Positions 28,025-36,584 are shown, numbered from the stretch's first letter. The stretch: DNA of 64,000 nucleotides from Frigidibacter sp. ROC022 (GCF_024723735.1 NZ_JANQDU010000003.1:372001-436000); one strand, 5' to 3'. Numbers and translations: made by a program. Notes: generated from the sequence alone by a model not told the origin.

Positions 28025-28974
28025 CGCATCGCCCCCTTCAGCAATTCCTTGCGCGGGTCGTCGTTGCGACCCTTGCGCCACTCCTCGAGAAAGGCCGCCA
28101 GCTTCGGATCAGGCGCCTTCGGCACCACGATGCTGAGCGTCACCAGCTGGTCGCCATGGCCGCCCTTGCGCTTGACGCCGCGGCCGCGCAGCCGCAGCAC
28201 CCGGCCCGAGCTGGCGCCCTTGGGTATCGTCAGGGCGACGGTGCCCTTGATCGTCGGAACCTCGACCTTGGCGCCGAGGATCGCCTCGTCGATGGTGATC
28301 GGCAGGGTGATCGCGATGTCGTCCCCTTCGCGGCGGAAGACCTTGTGCGGGCGGACCGAGACCGTCACCAGCGCATCGCCGCGCGGGCCGCCGCCGAAAC
28401 CTTCGCCGCCCTTGCCGCGCAGCCGCAGGGTCTGGCCGTCGCGTAGCCCTTCCGGGATCGTCACGTCCAGGGTGTTGCCGTCGGGCAGGGTGATCCGCGA
28501 GGTGCCGCCGCGCACCGCGTCGAGAAACGGAACCTCGAGCGCATAGCGGTGATCCGGCCCCGGCGCCGAGAACCCGGCCCCGAAACCGGAACCGGCGTTG
28601 CTGTGGCGCTGGCCGGCACGCTGCCGGAAGAATTCGGCAAAGATGTCGTCCGGGTCCATCCCCGAGAAATCGCGCGGCCCGCCGTGGGCCCCGGCTCCGG
28701 CGCCGGGCGATCCGGCGAAGTCGCGGTAGTAGTTGCGCTGCGGCTTCTCGTGGCCCTCGGCGTCGATCTCTCCGGCGTCGTAGCGCGCCCTCGTTTCCGG
28801 GTCCTTCAGCAGGTCATAGGCCGCCGAGACCTTCACGAAACGCGCCTCGGCTTCGGGATCGTCGGGGTTGATGTCTGGATGGCTGGTGCGGACCAGCTTG
28901 CGATAGGCCGATTTGATCTCGTCCTGAGTGGCCGAGGGTTTCAGCCCGAGAGTGGCATAGGGATCAAAGTCCAT
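28021..28974 (-). CDS. cbpA: DnaJ-like co-chaperone (CbpA type)
   Basis: 317 aa. The J domain occupies residues about 1-65, with the HPD motif at 32-34 (SHPDINPDD), then a Gly/Phe-rich linker, and two C-terminal beta domains (about 120-310). The Cys-rich zinc finger of DnaJ is absent, which separates CbpA from DnaJ. It stimulates DnaK ATPase in the cytoplasm. Operon with cbpM downstream. Confidence 0.93.
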   Translation of the reverse strand: MDFDPYATLGLKPSATQDEIKSAYRKLVRTSHPDINPDDPEAEARFVKVSAAYDLLKDPETRARYDAGEIDAEGHEKPQRNYYRDFAGSPGAGAGAHGGPRDFSGMDPDDIFAEFFRQRAGQRHSNAGSGFGAGFSAPGPDHRYALEVPFLDAVRGGTSRITLPDGNTLDVTIPEGLRDGQTLRLRGKGGEGFGGGPRGDALVTVSVRPHKVFRREGDDIAITLPITIDEAILGAKVEVPTIKGTVALTIPKGASSGRVLRLRGRGVKRKGGHGDQLVTLSIVVPKAPDPKLAAFLEEWRKGRNDDPRKELLKGAMR

Positions 28975-29164
28975 TGGGTCGGGTCTTCTCTGAACTTGCG
29001 CCCGTCGGCGAGAGCGGGCCTGTCGCGTCTTGGAACCACAGCCAGGGTAGCCCGGCTCTGATCGAGGTCAATCCGTCGCGAAAATCTGCGGCGCCCGGTT
29101 CGCGTACCCGGGCATTCCGGCAGATCGCCGCTCTGGCGCGTCCGGGCCGTCGGGGCGGGATTGG

Positions 29165-29446
29165 TCAGCCTCGCGCCGCTTTGGCCGGTTTGGCGCGCTT
29201 CTTTCTGGCCGGAGCCGGTTCGGCCGGTCCCGACGCCTTTTGCGCGGCTTCCGACGCGTCGCGCTCAAGCCGGGCGGCGCGCAGGCGCTTGGTCTTGGCG
29301 AGCCGGGCCTTGGTCTCGGCCTCGATCAGGGCCTTCGAGGCTTCGTGAATCCGGTCGGCCACGCTCTGGGCGCGGCTGGCACCGGGGGTTGGTTGGCGAA
29401 AGGCCCGATTTGCGCGGTCGGTCTGAAGGTTGGTTGTGGTCATCAT
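29165..29446 (-). CDS. Small basic Ala/Lys-rich hypothetical protein
   Basis: 93 aa. A disordered N-terminus is followed by a helical stretch (ADRIHEASKALIEAETKARL) and a Lys/Ala/Pro tail (PARKKRAKPAKAARG), suggesting nucleic-acid contact. No family recognised. CAGAATGGAGACG precedes the ATG, a plausible ribosome-binding site (GGAG). It could also be a chance frame in high-GC DNA. Confidence 0.5.
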   Translation of the reverse strand: MMTTTNLQTDRANRAFRQPTPGASRAQSVADRIHEASKALIEAETKARLAKTKRLRAARLERDASEAAQKASGPAEPAPARKKRAKPAKAARG

Positions 29447-29853
29447 GTCGTCTCCATTCTGCTGGCGTCATCCCGGCAAAGCCCCCGGAACCCAATGGGC
29501 CGGGCACCGGGAGGAGTGAACCAGTCTGCGTCAAGGCGGCGCGGTGTGTCTCCGGGCTGACCGGAGGCGACAGGCACCATTGCGGACCCTCTCGTGCCGC
29601 GAAGGGGCGGCGGTCCGGCGCGGTCGGGAAGACCCGGGGCACCTACCACATATGGTGGCTCCTGGCCGAAAAACAAGCGCGCGATGGTCCGGCGGGGGGC
29701 CGGTGGCGGCCGTCAGGGACGCTGCGACGGATCGTCGCCAAGGCCGGTATTCCTGTCATGATCAGCCCCCTACGGTTGCGGCAACGGGGGGCGGGCCTTA
29801 GCTGAGGCGGGCGTGCGAACTCCTGAAGTTGCATTGTCGATGGAGTAGACGAA
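29447..29853. other. Intergenic stretch without a supported gene
   Basis: Several short frames exist on both strands, none with a clear ribosome-binding site or family resemblance. The only structure I see is a 6-bp hairpin CTCCGG-GCTGA-CCGGAG at 29550-29566. The divergent starts at 29446 and 29854 bound it, so it presumably carries two promoters. Confidence 0.5.
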
Positions 29854-30228
29854 ATGATCGAAGTTGAAACCAAGGACGGAATCGTCGTCGCGACGGCGAA
29901 GGGCGAAGTCACCGCGGATGATTACGAAAAGACCCTGGTGCCGGGGATCGAGGCGGCGATCGCGGCGCATGGTCCGGTGCGGATGCTCTATTGGTTCGGA
30001 CCCGAGTTCACCGGCTTTTCGGCGGGCGGGGCCTGGGCCGACATGCGGCTCGGGATGCGGCACTTGCGCGATATCGAGCGGGTGGCGGTGGTGACCGACA
30101 ATCACGTCATGGGCGCCACCGTGCAGGCCTTCGCGGCGGTGCTGCCGATGGCGGTGCGGGTGTTCGGCGATGCCGATATCGCGGCGGCGAATGCCTGGCT
30201 GGTGGCGGACGACCCGGCGAAGGGCTGA
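29854..30228 (+). CDS. STAS/SpoIIAA-like protein
   Basis: 124 aa. The layout matches the SpoIIAA-like family (DUF3478): an N-terminal hairpin (IEVETKDGIVVATAKGEVT), a helix DDYEKTLVPGIEAAI, the VRMLYWFGPEF strand, then DMRLGMRHLRDIERVAVVTD and a C-terminal AVRVFGDADIAAANAWL helix. Likely a small cytoplasmic protein; its role is unknown. Confidence 0.85.
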   Translation: MIEVETKDGIVVATAKGEVTADDYEKTLVPGIEAAIAAHGPVRMLYWFGPEFTGFSAGGAWADMRLGMRHLRDIERVAVVTDNHVMGATVQAFAAVLPMAVRVFGDADIAAANAWLVADDPAKG

Positions 30229-30240
30229 GCCGACGGCGGC

Positions 30241-31209
30241 CTACGGGCCGACTGGCGCGCGGTCGGCAAAGACCGGTCCGACCCCCCGTGCGCGGATCTC
30301 GGACCCGTCGCGGAGCAGGAACAGTGCCGAAAGACCCAGGCCCCGCGCCAGTTCGCTGCCCGCGTCGGGGCCGGTCACCATCAACGCGGTAGCGAAGGCA
30401 TCGGCCAGCATGCAGCTTTCGGCCACCACGGTCACCGAGGCGGGCGGCTCGGCCAGCGGTCCGCCGCGTCGCGGGTCCATGGTGTGCGACAGGCGGTGGC
30501 CGCCGATCTCGACCCAGTGCCGATAGTCGCCCGAGGTGGCAACGGCGGCATCCGAGAGTTCGAGCACCGATTGCAGGGCCCGCGTTCCGTAGAGCGGCGC
30601 CTCGATCGCCACCGGCCAGGCGCTGCCGTCGGGGCGGTGGCCAAGCGCCACGACCTCGCCATCGACCGAGAGCAGGGCGTCGGTCAGCCCCAGGGCCTGT
30701 GCCGCCCCGGCCATGCGATCGACGGCATGGCCCTTGGCGATCCCGTTGAGGTCGAAGCGCACCGGCGCGTGTTTCCGGGCGCGCCGGTTGGCCGGGTCAA
30801 GCTCCAGCACCTCCCAGGAAGGCCGTTGCCGCTGGCCGAGCGCCGCCCGGATCGCGCCGGGATCGGCGGGGTCGGGACCGAATCCCCAGGCCGAGACGGC
30901 GGCGCCGACGCCGATCTCGAAGGCGCCGGCACTCTCGCAGCCGACCGCCAGAGCGGCCCCCAGAACGGTCAGCAGCGACTCGGGCAGGCTGACCCAGTTC
31001 TCCGGCGCGGCGGCGTTGAGCCGGTTGAGTGCACTGCCGGGTTTCCAGAGCGACATCTCGGTATCGACCTCTCGGACCGCATCGGCGAGGGCCTGCTCCA
31101 GCGGGGTGCGGTCGAAGCCCTTCGGGACGAAGCACAGGGCGGCCCAGCGGGTGCCCATGGTGGCGCCGTTCAGGGCCAGGCGGTCCAGATCAGAAAACGT
31201 CCTCGACAT
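30241..31209 (-). CDS. apbE: FAD:protein FMN transferase (ApbE family)
   Basis: 322 aa. ApbE moves FMN from FAD onto Ser/Thr of target proteins. The GATMGTRW motif near residue 15, the LNGIAKGHAVDRM segment and the GxxS-type DALLSVDGEVVALG block with CMLADAFATALMV are present. Odd: there is no signal peptide or lipobox, and a stop codon 16-18 bases upstream of the ATG rules out a longer N-terminus. It overlaps the PepSY reductase gene by 20 bp and is the last gene of the redox operon. Confidence 0.9.
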   Translation of the reverse strand: MSRTFSDLDRLALNGATMGTRWAALCFVPKGFDRTPLEQALADAVREVDTEMSLWKPGSALNRLNAAAPENWVSLPESLLTVLGAALAVGCESAGAFEIGVGAAVSAWGFGPDPADPGAIRAALGQRQRPSWEVLELDPANRRARKHAPVRFDLNGIAKGHAVDRMAGAAQALGLTDALLSVDGEVVALGHRPDGSAWPVAIEAPLYGTRALQSVLELSDAAVATSGDYRHWVEIGGHRLSHTMDPRRGGPLAEPPASVTVVAESCMLADAFATALMVTGPDAGSELARGLGLSALFLLRDGSEIRARGVGPVFADRAPVGP

Positions 31210-33379
31210 AACGCCCCTCCCGTTTCAGCGCGACCGGGTCGATGGCGAGGGGGGCGAGGATCTCGGACAGCGCCCGGCCGACGCCCTGCGCCATCTCGCG
31301 CCCGCCGCAGACCATGATCCGGGCGCCGCTGGCGACCAGTTCGGCGATCCGGGGGCCATCGGCGCGCAGCGCGTCCTGGACATAGCCGCGCTCCGGCCCG
31401 CGCGAGAAGACGGCGGCGGCGCTGTTCAGCCGGCCCTCGTCCTGCCAGCGGGCGAGGTCGTCGCGATAGAGGAAGTCGCTCTGCCGCGACCTGTTGCCGA
31501 AATAGAGGTGGATCGGCCGCCGCCTGTGGTTGTCGCGGACGAAGCCCGCCAGCGGACCGATACCGGCGCCTGCGCCGATCAGGATCAGCGGCGAGGTGCC
31601 CGGGCCGGCATGGAAGGCGGGGTTGGCGCGGACAAAGGCGGCGACGGATTCGCCCGGTTGCAGCGCGGTAAGCTGGCCCGAGCAGAGACCGCCCGGCATC
31701 CGCCGCACGACGATCTCGACGAAGCCGTCGCGGGCGGAGGACGCCAGCGAATAGTAGCGCGGCCGGTCATCTCCCCTGGGCACGATGCCCAGCAGGTCGC
31801 CGGGCGCGAAGCTGCCGAAGCCCCGGTTCAGGAGACGGTCCAGAGACCGGCGCCAGAGCCCGCGCCGCGGCAGGGCGAAGCGCAGGATCGAGACCGGGGC
31901 CTGCACCTCGTCGCCGTGATCGTCGCGCGACAGCAGGGTCAGGGTCTCGCTGGTCTCGCCCGTCTCGACCGGCCCGAGCCTGAGGTCGAGACCGGTGGCG
32001 GCCGAGAACGCTTCGCCCCAGCGGTGGAAGTCGCCGGACGACTGCCTGTCGACGCTGCCGGGCGGGGCAAGCTCGCGCCAGCCGGCCTCCAGCGCGGCCT
32101 TGCGGATCGTCTCGGCATAGGCGCAGAAGGCATCGAAGCCGCGATCCCCGAAGCCGAGGATGGCAAAGGGCATCTGCGGGGCGGGTGTCGTCTTCAGCCG
32201 GTCGAGAAACCCTTTGGCCGAGGCCGGGGCATCGCCGTCGCCATAGGTCGCGGCGAAGATCACCATGCGTTCGGCTTGGGGATAGCGGTCCGGCGCATAG
32301 GAGGACAGCGGCCCGACATGGACCGGCGCGCCGGTGGCGGCCTCGATGGCCTCGGCGGCTGTCCGGGCAAAGCGCCAGGTGGTGCCGCCTTCGCTGCCGA
32401 CCAGAAGGACCGTGCGGGCGGTTTCGGGGGGCGCGCTCTGGCGGCGGCCCCGGCCGGTCAGCCAGACCAAGGTGCCGGTGCCGGCCAGAACCGGCACGCC
32501 GAGGGTGCCGAGTCCGAGGATCAGGCCCAGCCAGGCCGCGCCCTGTCCAGTGTGCAGCAGGTGGACCCAGTCCATGATCCGGTCGGACAGGCTGCGGGGC
32601 ACCCAGCCGGTGACGTCACCGGTGCCGGGATCGACATTGCCGACGCCCTGATAGGTTTCCAGCAGATAGGCTCCGGCCGGATCGCCCTGGCGTGGCAGGT
32701 CGAGGCCGATCAACTCCGACACCGGGACGTCGAGCCCCGGCAGCAGCGCCGCATCCCGCGCCGCTGCACCGCTGGCGGCGGGCATGGGCGGCACTGCCGG
32801 GTTGTCGGGAACCAGTCCGAAGGTCGCCGCCGACATCCAGAGCGCGGTCAGGGTGCTGAGCATCACGACCGGCAGTGCCAGCCGTCCGAACCAGAGATGC
32901 CAGCGCCCGGCGCCGCGTCCCCGGGCGGGCCGGAACAGCGCCGCCCAGCCTCCGGCACGCCGCACCGCCAGCCCGATGCCCGAGACGGCCAGCGCCAGCA
33001 GGGCCAGACTCGACAGGGCCACGACGATGCGGCCGGGATCGCCGGTGAAGAGTTGCCGGTGCAGGGTCTCGATCCAGAGTTCGGTGGCCGAGGGGGTGGT
33101 CGGGCCCAGCAAGGCGCCGGTTGCCGGGTCGATGCCGGTCTGCATGAAGCCGTTGTCGCCAAAGCCGATCGCGGTGATTTCGCCGTTTGTCGAACGCTCG
33201 ATCCGGGTGGTGCCGGGCAGGGCCTGCACGACCTGACTGGTCAGTTCCCCCACCGAGAGGCTGGACGGGCCTTCGGCCTGGAGCGGCGGAAACAGCGACA
33301 GCGCGACGCCGCTGAGGGAGACGACGACAAGCACGGCCGCGGCGGGCAGCGCGACCCAACGGTGGAGGACTCTGAGCAT
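31190..33379 (-). CDS. PepSY-flavodoxin-FAD/NAD(P) reductase membrane protein
   Basis: 729 aa. The N-terminal PepSY-TM part (about 1-310) has four hydrophobic segments near 9-30, 117-140, 165-185 and 282-305; His residues in HRW, LHRQL, RWHLWFG and LLHTG could bind heme. A flavodoxin-like domain follows (about 321-460, VLLVGSEGGTTW), then a ferredoxin-reductase-type FAD/NAD domain (about 490-729, PRYYSLASSA and ILIGAGAGIGPLAGF). It should pass electrons from NAD(P)H across the inner membrane, plausibly to ferric iron or a periplasmic flavoprotein. It is flanked by DUF2271 upstream and apbE downstream. Confidence 0.9.
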   Translation of the reverse strand: MLRVLHRWVALPAAAVLVVVSLSGVALSLFPPLQAEGPSSLSVGELTSQVVQALPGTTRIERSTNGEITAIGFGDNGFMQTGIDPATGALLGPTTPSATELWIETLHRQLFTGDPGRIVVALSSLALLALAVSGIGLAVRRAGGWAALFRPARGRGAGRWHLWFGRLALPVVMLSTLTALWMSAATFGLVPDNPAVPPMPAASGAAARDAALLPGLDVPVSELIGLDLPRQGDPAGAYLLETYQGVGNVDPGTGDVTGWVPRSLSDRIMDWVHLLHTGQGAAWLGLILGLGTLGVPVLAGTGTLVWLTGRGRRQSAPPETARTVLLVGSEGGTTWRFARTAAEAIEAATGAPVHVGPLSSYAPDRYPQAERMVIFAATYGDGDAPASAKGFLDRLKTTPAPQMPFAILGFGDRGFDAFCAYAETIRKAALEAGWRELAPPGSVDRQSSGDFHRWGEAFSAATGLDLRLGPVETGETSETLTLLSRDDHGDEVQAPVSILRFALPRRGLWRRSLDRLLNRGFGSFAPGDLLGIVPRGDDRPRYYSLASSARDGFVEIVVRRMPGGLCSGQLTALQPGESVAAFVRANPAFHAGPGTSPLILIGAGAGIGPLAGFVRDNHRRRPIHLYFGNRSRQSDFLYRDDLARWQDEGRLNSAAAVFSRGPERGYVQDALRADGPRIAELVASGARIMVCGGREMAQGVGRALSEILAPLAIDPVALKREGRYVEDVF

Positions 33380-33391
33380 CGGTCCGGCGCC

Positions 33392-33862
33392 TTACATCGC
33401 GTATGAAAAGGACTCGATATAGCCGCGCCCCGAGACCGGCTTCGAAGCGCCCTCGCGGGTCAGCGGCAGGACGATCTCGGAGGGGCTGGCCGGGTAGTGC
33501 TCGACGGCGGCGTCGATATGCAGCGTGTAGCCGGCATCGAACAATGTGTCGGCAAGGTCGAGCGTCACGGTCAGGGTCCGGCCCGAGCCGACGCTGGCGC
33601 CGGTGATGCCGCTGATTTCGTTCATGTCGCCGCCGGAATAGCGATACCAGTCGGTCAGGTCGGGAATGTAGCGGGCCTTCGATGCCGCCATCCAGAGCGT
33701 GCCGACATAGGCGCCTGTCTGGTCGGTGACGTAATAGGCCAGGAAGGCCGGCTTGCCGCCGTAGTTGCGCAGCTGGGTCTTCAGGGTGACTTCGGTGGCG
33801 CCGGCCAGCGAGGGCGCGGTGAGCGCGGTGGTCAGGGCGAGTGTGGCGAGGAGCGGTCTCAT
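33392..33862 (-). CDS. DUF2271 secreted protein with a flavinylation-like motif
   Basis: 156 aa. A signal peptide (MRPLLATLALTTALTAPSLA, cleavage about residue 22) precedes the DUF2271 region, seen as FLAYYVTDQTGAYVGTLWMA and later GYTLHIDAAVEHYPAS. Residues 84-90 read SGITGAS, which matches the ApbE acceptor pattern (S/T)-G-A-(S/T), with Ser90 the predicted FMN site. ApbE is three genes away in the same operon. It probably carries electrons in the periplasm for the PepSY reductase next to it. Confidence 0.83.
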   Translation of the reverse strand: MRPLLATLALTTALTAPSLAGATEVTLKTQLRNYGGKPAFLAYYVTDQTGAYVGTLWMAASKARYIPDLTDWYRYSGGDMNEISGITGASVGSGRTLTVTLDLADTLFDAGYTLHIDAAVEHYPASPSEIVLPLTREGASKPVSGRGYIESFSYAM

Positions 33863-33916
33863 CTTGGTCTCCGGATGGTCATCGGGGGTGGGGCGGCGGT
33901 GTGCCGCCCCGCCGGG

Positions 33917-34300
33917 TCAGTTCACTTGCGCCTTGGGCGTCATGCCTTTGCCGAACAGGCCGTTGTCCGGCGGCGGGCCACCATTCTGCATGCCGCGCTG
34001 CTCGCAGCTGCCGGACCCGCGCGCGCCGCGTTCGTCATCATCGTCGTCGCCGCAGGCGCGGTGCTCGTGATCGCCGCCGCGGCCGGCATGGTCGCGGTTG
34101 TGGTCGTGGTCGCGGCCGCCATGGTCGTCATCGTCCTGGCCGAAGAGCCAGCCGAAGGCGCCATGGCGCTCGCCATGTGCCTCGCCTTGCCGGACCGGGA
34201 TCACCCTTTCGTCCGGGGACGCATCCTGGGCCAGCATCGGCGCGGCCAGCGCGGCGCCAAGGGCAAGCGCAACCGCGCCACCCGTCAGAAGAAGTTTCAT
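33917..34300 (-). CDS. Secreted Asp/His-rich protein, probable metal binder
   Basis: 127 aa. The signal peptide (MKLLLTGGAVALALGAALAAP, then MLAQ-DAS) is clear. Residues about 55-92 are a low-complexity Asp/His/Arg run with QDDDDHGG, RDHDHNRDHAG and CGDDDDDERG, suited to metal ions. Two Cys occur (in HRACGDDDD and SGSCEQRG). No family is recognised. It is the first gene of the leftward redox operon, next to the two-component system. Confidence 0.72.
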   Translation of the reverse strand: MKLLLTGGAVALALGAALAAPMLAQDASPDERVIPVRQGEAHGERHGAFGWLFGQDDDDHGGRDHDHNRDHAGRGGDHEHRACGDDDDDERGARGSGSCEQRGMQNGGPPPDNGLFGKGMTPKAQVN

Positions 34301-34386
34301 CGCAAAGCTCCTGTCTTGCGGTTCCTGTCTGGAGGCTTTGTCGCCGCTGATCCTGTCGGCCACCTGACGGGCGCGCGAAAAATGCG

Positions 34387-34402
34387 TCAGCTTCCCGTCA
34401 GC
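34387..34402. promoter_or_regulatory. 16-bp direct repeat, probable response-regulator site 1
   Basis: TCAGCTTCCCGTCAGC, identical to 34440-34455. Inside it TCAGC recurs with an 11-base period, the spacing expected for OmpR/PhoB-type dimers. It lies in the divergent promoter region between the Asp/His-rich protein and the response regulator. Confidence 0.75.
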
Positions 34403-34439
34403 TTCCGGCGGAGGAAATTGCCGGGGCGACGGGGACGGT

Positions 34440-34455
34440 TCAGCTTCCCGTCAGC
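34440..34455. promoter_or_regulatory. 16-bp direct repeat, probable response-regulator site 2
   Basis: Second exact copy of TCAGCTTCCCGTCAGC, 53 bases from the first, and 48 bases ahead of the response regulator start. A CCTGACGGG at 34363-34371 on the plus strand is the reverse complement of a half-site. Confidence 0.75.
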
Positions 34456-34502
34456 CGGCGCTGCTAGTAGTCAGGACGAAACTCCCAGGGATCGACCCTT
34501 CC

Positions 34503-35162
34503 ATGCGCGTTCTGTTGATCGAAGACGACGCGGCGCTCGGCGCCGCTGTTCGGGACCAGGTCCGGGCCGACGGCCATACGGTGGACTGGGTCACGCGGCT
34601 GGACGATGCCGGGGCGGCGCTGAAGGCGGGCGGCTTCGAACTGGTGCTGCTGGACCTGATGCTGCCGGACGGGCGCGGGATTCCGTTCCTCAAGGCTTTG
34701 CGGGCCGAAGGTGCGGTGGTGCCGGTGATCATCCTGACCGCGCTCGACCAGGTGTCGGACAGGATCGACGGGTTGAACGCCGGGGCCGATGACTATCTGG
34801 TCAAACCCTTCGACCTGACCGAACTGTCGGCCCGGATCGGCTCGGTCGCACGGCGCTATACCGGCAATCCGAACCCGCTGATCACCCTGGGGCCGCTGTC
34901 CGTCGATCTTGCCGCGCGGGTGGTGAAGAAGGACGGGCGCAAGGTGCAGCTGACGGCGCGGGAATGGGTGCTGTTCGAGGCTTTCGTGCAGCGTCCGGGC
35001 CGGCTTCTGTCGAAGCCGCAGCTGGAGGAACGGCTCTATTCCTTCGACGACAGCGTCGAGAGCAACGCGATCGAGGTTCATGTCAGCCGGTTGCGCAAGA
35101 AGCTGGGCCGCTGGGTGGTCCAGACCGAACGCGGGCTGGGCTATCGGCTGGGCACGCCATGA
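34503..35162 (+). CDS. OmpR-family response regulator
   Basis: 219 aa. The receiver domain (1-118) has the acidic pocket EDD (7-9), phosphoacceptor Asp51 (LLDLMLPDG), Thr79 and Lys101. The C-terminal winged helix (about 125-215) has REWVLFEAF and SNAIEVHVSRLRKKLG, then RGLGYRLG. It pairs with the sensor kinase whose ATG overlaps its stop (ATGA). It probably binds the two repeats upstream and controls the divergent redox genes. Confidence 0.95.
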   Translation: MRVLLIEDDAALGAAVRDQVRADGHTVDWVTRLDDAGAALKAGGFELVLLDLMLPDGRGIPFLKALRAEGAVVPVIILTALDQVSDRIDGLNAGADDYLVKPFDLTELSARIGSVARRYTGNPNPLITLGPLSVDLAARVVKKDGRKVQLTAREWVLFEAFVQRPGRLLSKPQLEERLYSFDDSVESNAIEVHVSRLRKKLGRWVVQTERGLGYRLGTP

Positions 35163-36568
35163 AGGCGGCGCGCTCGCTCGAACTGCGCATCGCGGTGACG
35201 GTCGGCATCGCGGTGACGCTGCTCTGGGTCGCGGCGGCGACGCTGACCTGGCGGCTGCTGGATGACGAGATGAACCAGCTCTTCGACCGCGACCTGAAGA
35301 ACACGGCGCAGAGGATCCTGCCCCTGGTGCTGCGCGACGAAGGACATGACCGTCCCCGCGACGAGGACCGCGAGGAAGAGGACCGCGAGGAACATGACGG
35401 CGACCGGAAGGGCCATGATCACGAGTTGGTCGAGCGGCTCGGCGACGAGGAGGAATACGTCGATTACGTGATCCGCAACCGCTCCGGCGACGTGCTGCTG
35501 GCCTCGGCCGGCGCCGATCCGGCGCAGATACCGGACCGGAAGGGCGAAGGGTTCCTGTCCACCGCCAGCCATCGCATCTATTTCGCCCAGGCCGCCGACG
35601 GGCGCCTGCGCATTGCGGTGGCCGAGCCGCTGGACCATCGCCGCTCGGTGGCGCGGGGGATGCAGATCTGGCTGGCCCTGCCGCTTCTGGTGGTGATCCC
35701 GCTGACGCTGGCGGCGATCCTTCTGGCGGTCCGGCGCAGCCTGCGGCCGGTGGCGGGGCTGCGGCAGGCGCTGGAGGCGCGGGGGCCGCGCAATCTCGGC
35801 CCCGTGGATGCGGCCGAACTGCCCACGGAACTGCAACCGATCGCGCAGGGCGCCAACAGCCTGCTGGCGCGGCTGCGCGCGGCCTTCGAGGCCGAGCGGA
35901 GTTTTGCCGCCAATGCCGCGCATGAGCTGCGGACCCCGATTGCCGGGGCGATTGCCCAGGCGCAGCGGCTGAAGACCGAAACCGGGGACAAGGCCGCCGC
36001 CGAACGCGCGGGCGAGATCGAGACGGTGCTGAAGCGGCTGAACGTGTTGTCGGTGCGGCTGATGCAGCTTGCCCGCGCCGAAGGTTCGCGGCTGCGGACC
36101 GGCACCGCGACCGACATGGTGCCGGTGCTGCGGATGATTGCCGACGATTTCGGCCACGGTGACGACGCCGACCGGATTCAACTGCATCTGCCGGAGGGGG
36201 AGGTGCTGTCCGATCTGGACCCGGACGCCTTCGGCATCCTCTGCCGCAACCTGATCGAGAATGCTTTGCGCCACGGTGCGGCGGGGGCGCCGGTCGATAT
36301 CCGTTTCACCGGCGAGGGCGTCCTGACGGTCGAGAACGATGGCCCGGTGATCCCGCCTGCCGACCTGGAGCGGCTGACCCAGAGGTTCCAGCGCAGAGCG
36401 GAGTCCGGCGAAGGCAGCGGCCTGGGGCTGGCCATCGTCCGGACCATCGCGGAGCGGGCCGACGGGGTGTTGAGCCTGGTCTCGCCGGTGCCGGGCAGGG
36501 CCGGCGGGCTGTCGGTGCGCTTTGAGTTGCCGCATGCCGATGCGGCCGGGGACAAGCCGTCGGCCTGA
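35159..36568 (+). CDS. Sensor histidine kinase with an acidic/His-rich periplasmic loop
   Basis: 469 aa. Transmembrane helices at about 11-32 and 169-191 bracket a sensor loop that holds a charged tract at about 60-98 (DEGHDRPRDEDREEEDREEH and GHDHELVERLGDEEE). HAMP/linker, then the HisKA box with His255 (NAAHELRTPIAG), and the ATPase part with NLIENALRHG and a GSGLGLAIV glycine box. The acidic/His tract suggests cation sensing. Overlaps its regulator by 4 bp. Confidence 0.94.
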   Translation: MKAARSLELRIAVTVGIAVTLLWVAAATLTWRLLDDEMNQLFDRDLKNTAQRILPLVLRDEGHDRPRDEDREEEDREEHDGDRKGHDHELVERLGDEEEYVDYVIRNRSGDVLLASAGADPAQIPDRKGEGFLSTASHRIYFAQAADGRLRIAVAEPLDHRRSVARGMQIWLALPLLVVIPLTLAAILLAVRRSLRPVAGLRQALEARGPRNLGPVDAAELPTELQPIAQGANSLLARLRAAFEAERSFAANAAHELRTPIAGAIAQAQRLKTETGDKAAAERAGEIETVLKRLNVLSVRLMQLARAEGSRLRTGTATDMVPVLRMIADDFGHGDDADRIQLHLPEGEVLSDLDPDAFGILCRNLIENALRHGAAGAPVDIRFTGEGVLTVENDGPVIPPADLERLTQRFQRRAESGEGSGLGLAIVRTIAERADGVLSLVSPVPGRAGGLSVRFELPHADAAGDKPSA

Positions 36569-36584
36569 GGGGGCGGGGAGCGCG

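Noticed and set aside
29443-29801. Short overlapping frames in the 407-bp gap before the SpoIIAA-like gene
   Set aside because: No ribosome-binding site, no family resemblance, and residue composition typical of chance frames in GC-rich DNA.
33940-34176. Low-complexity DNA in the Asp/His-rich gene considered as a CRISPR or satellite repeat
   Set aside because: The repetition follows codons (Asp, His) in one frame, without regular spacers or units.
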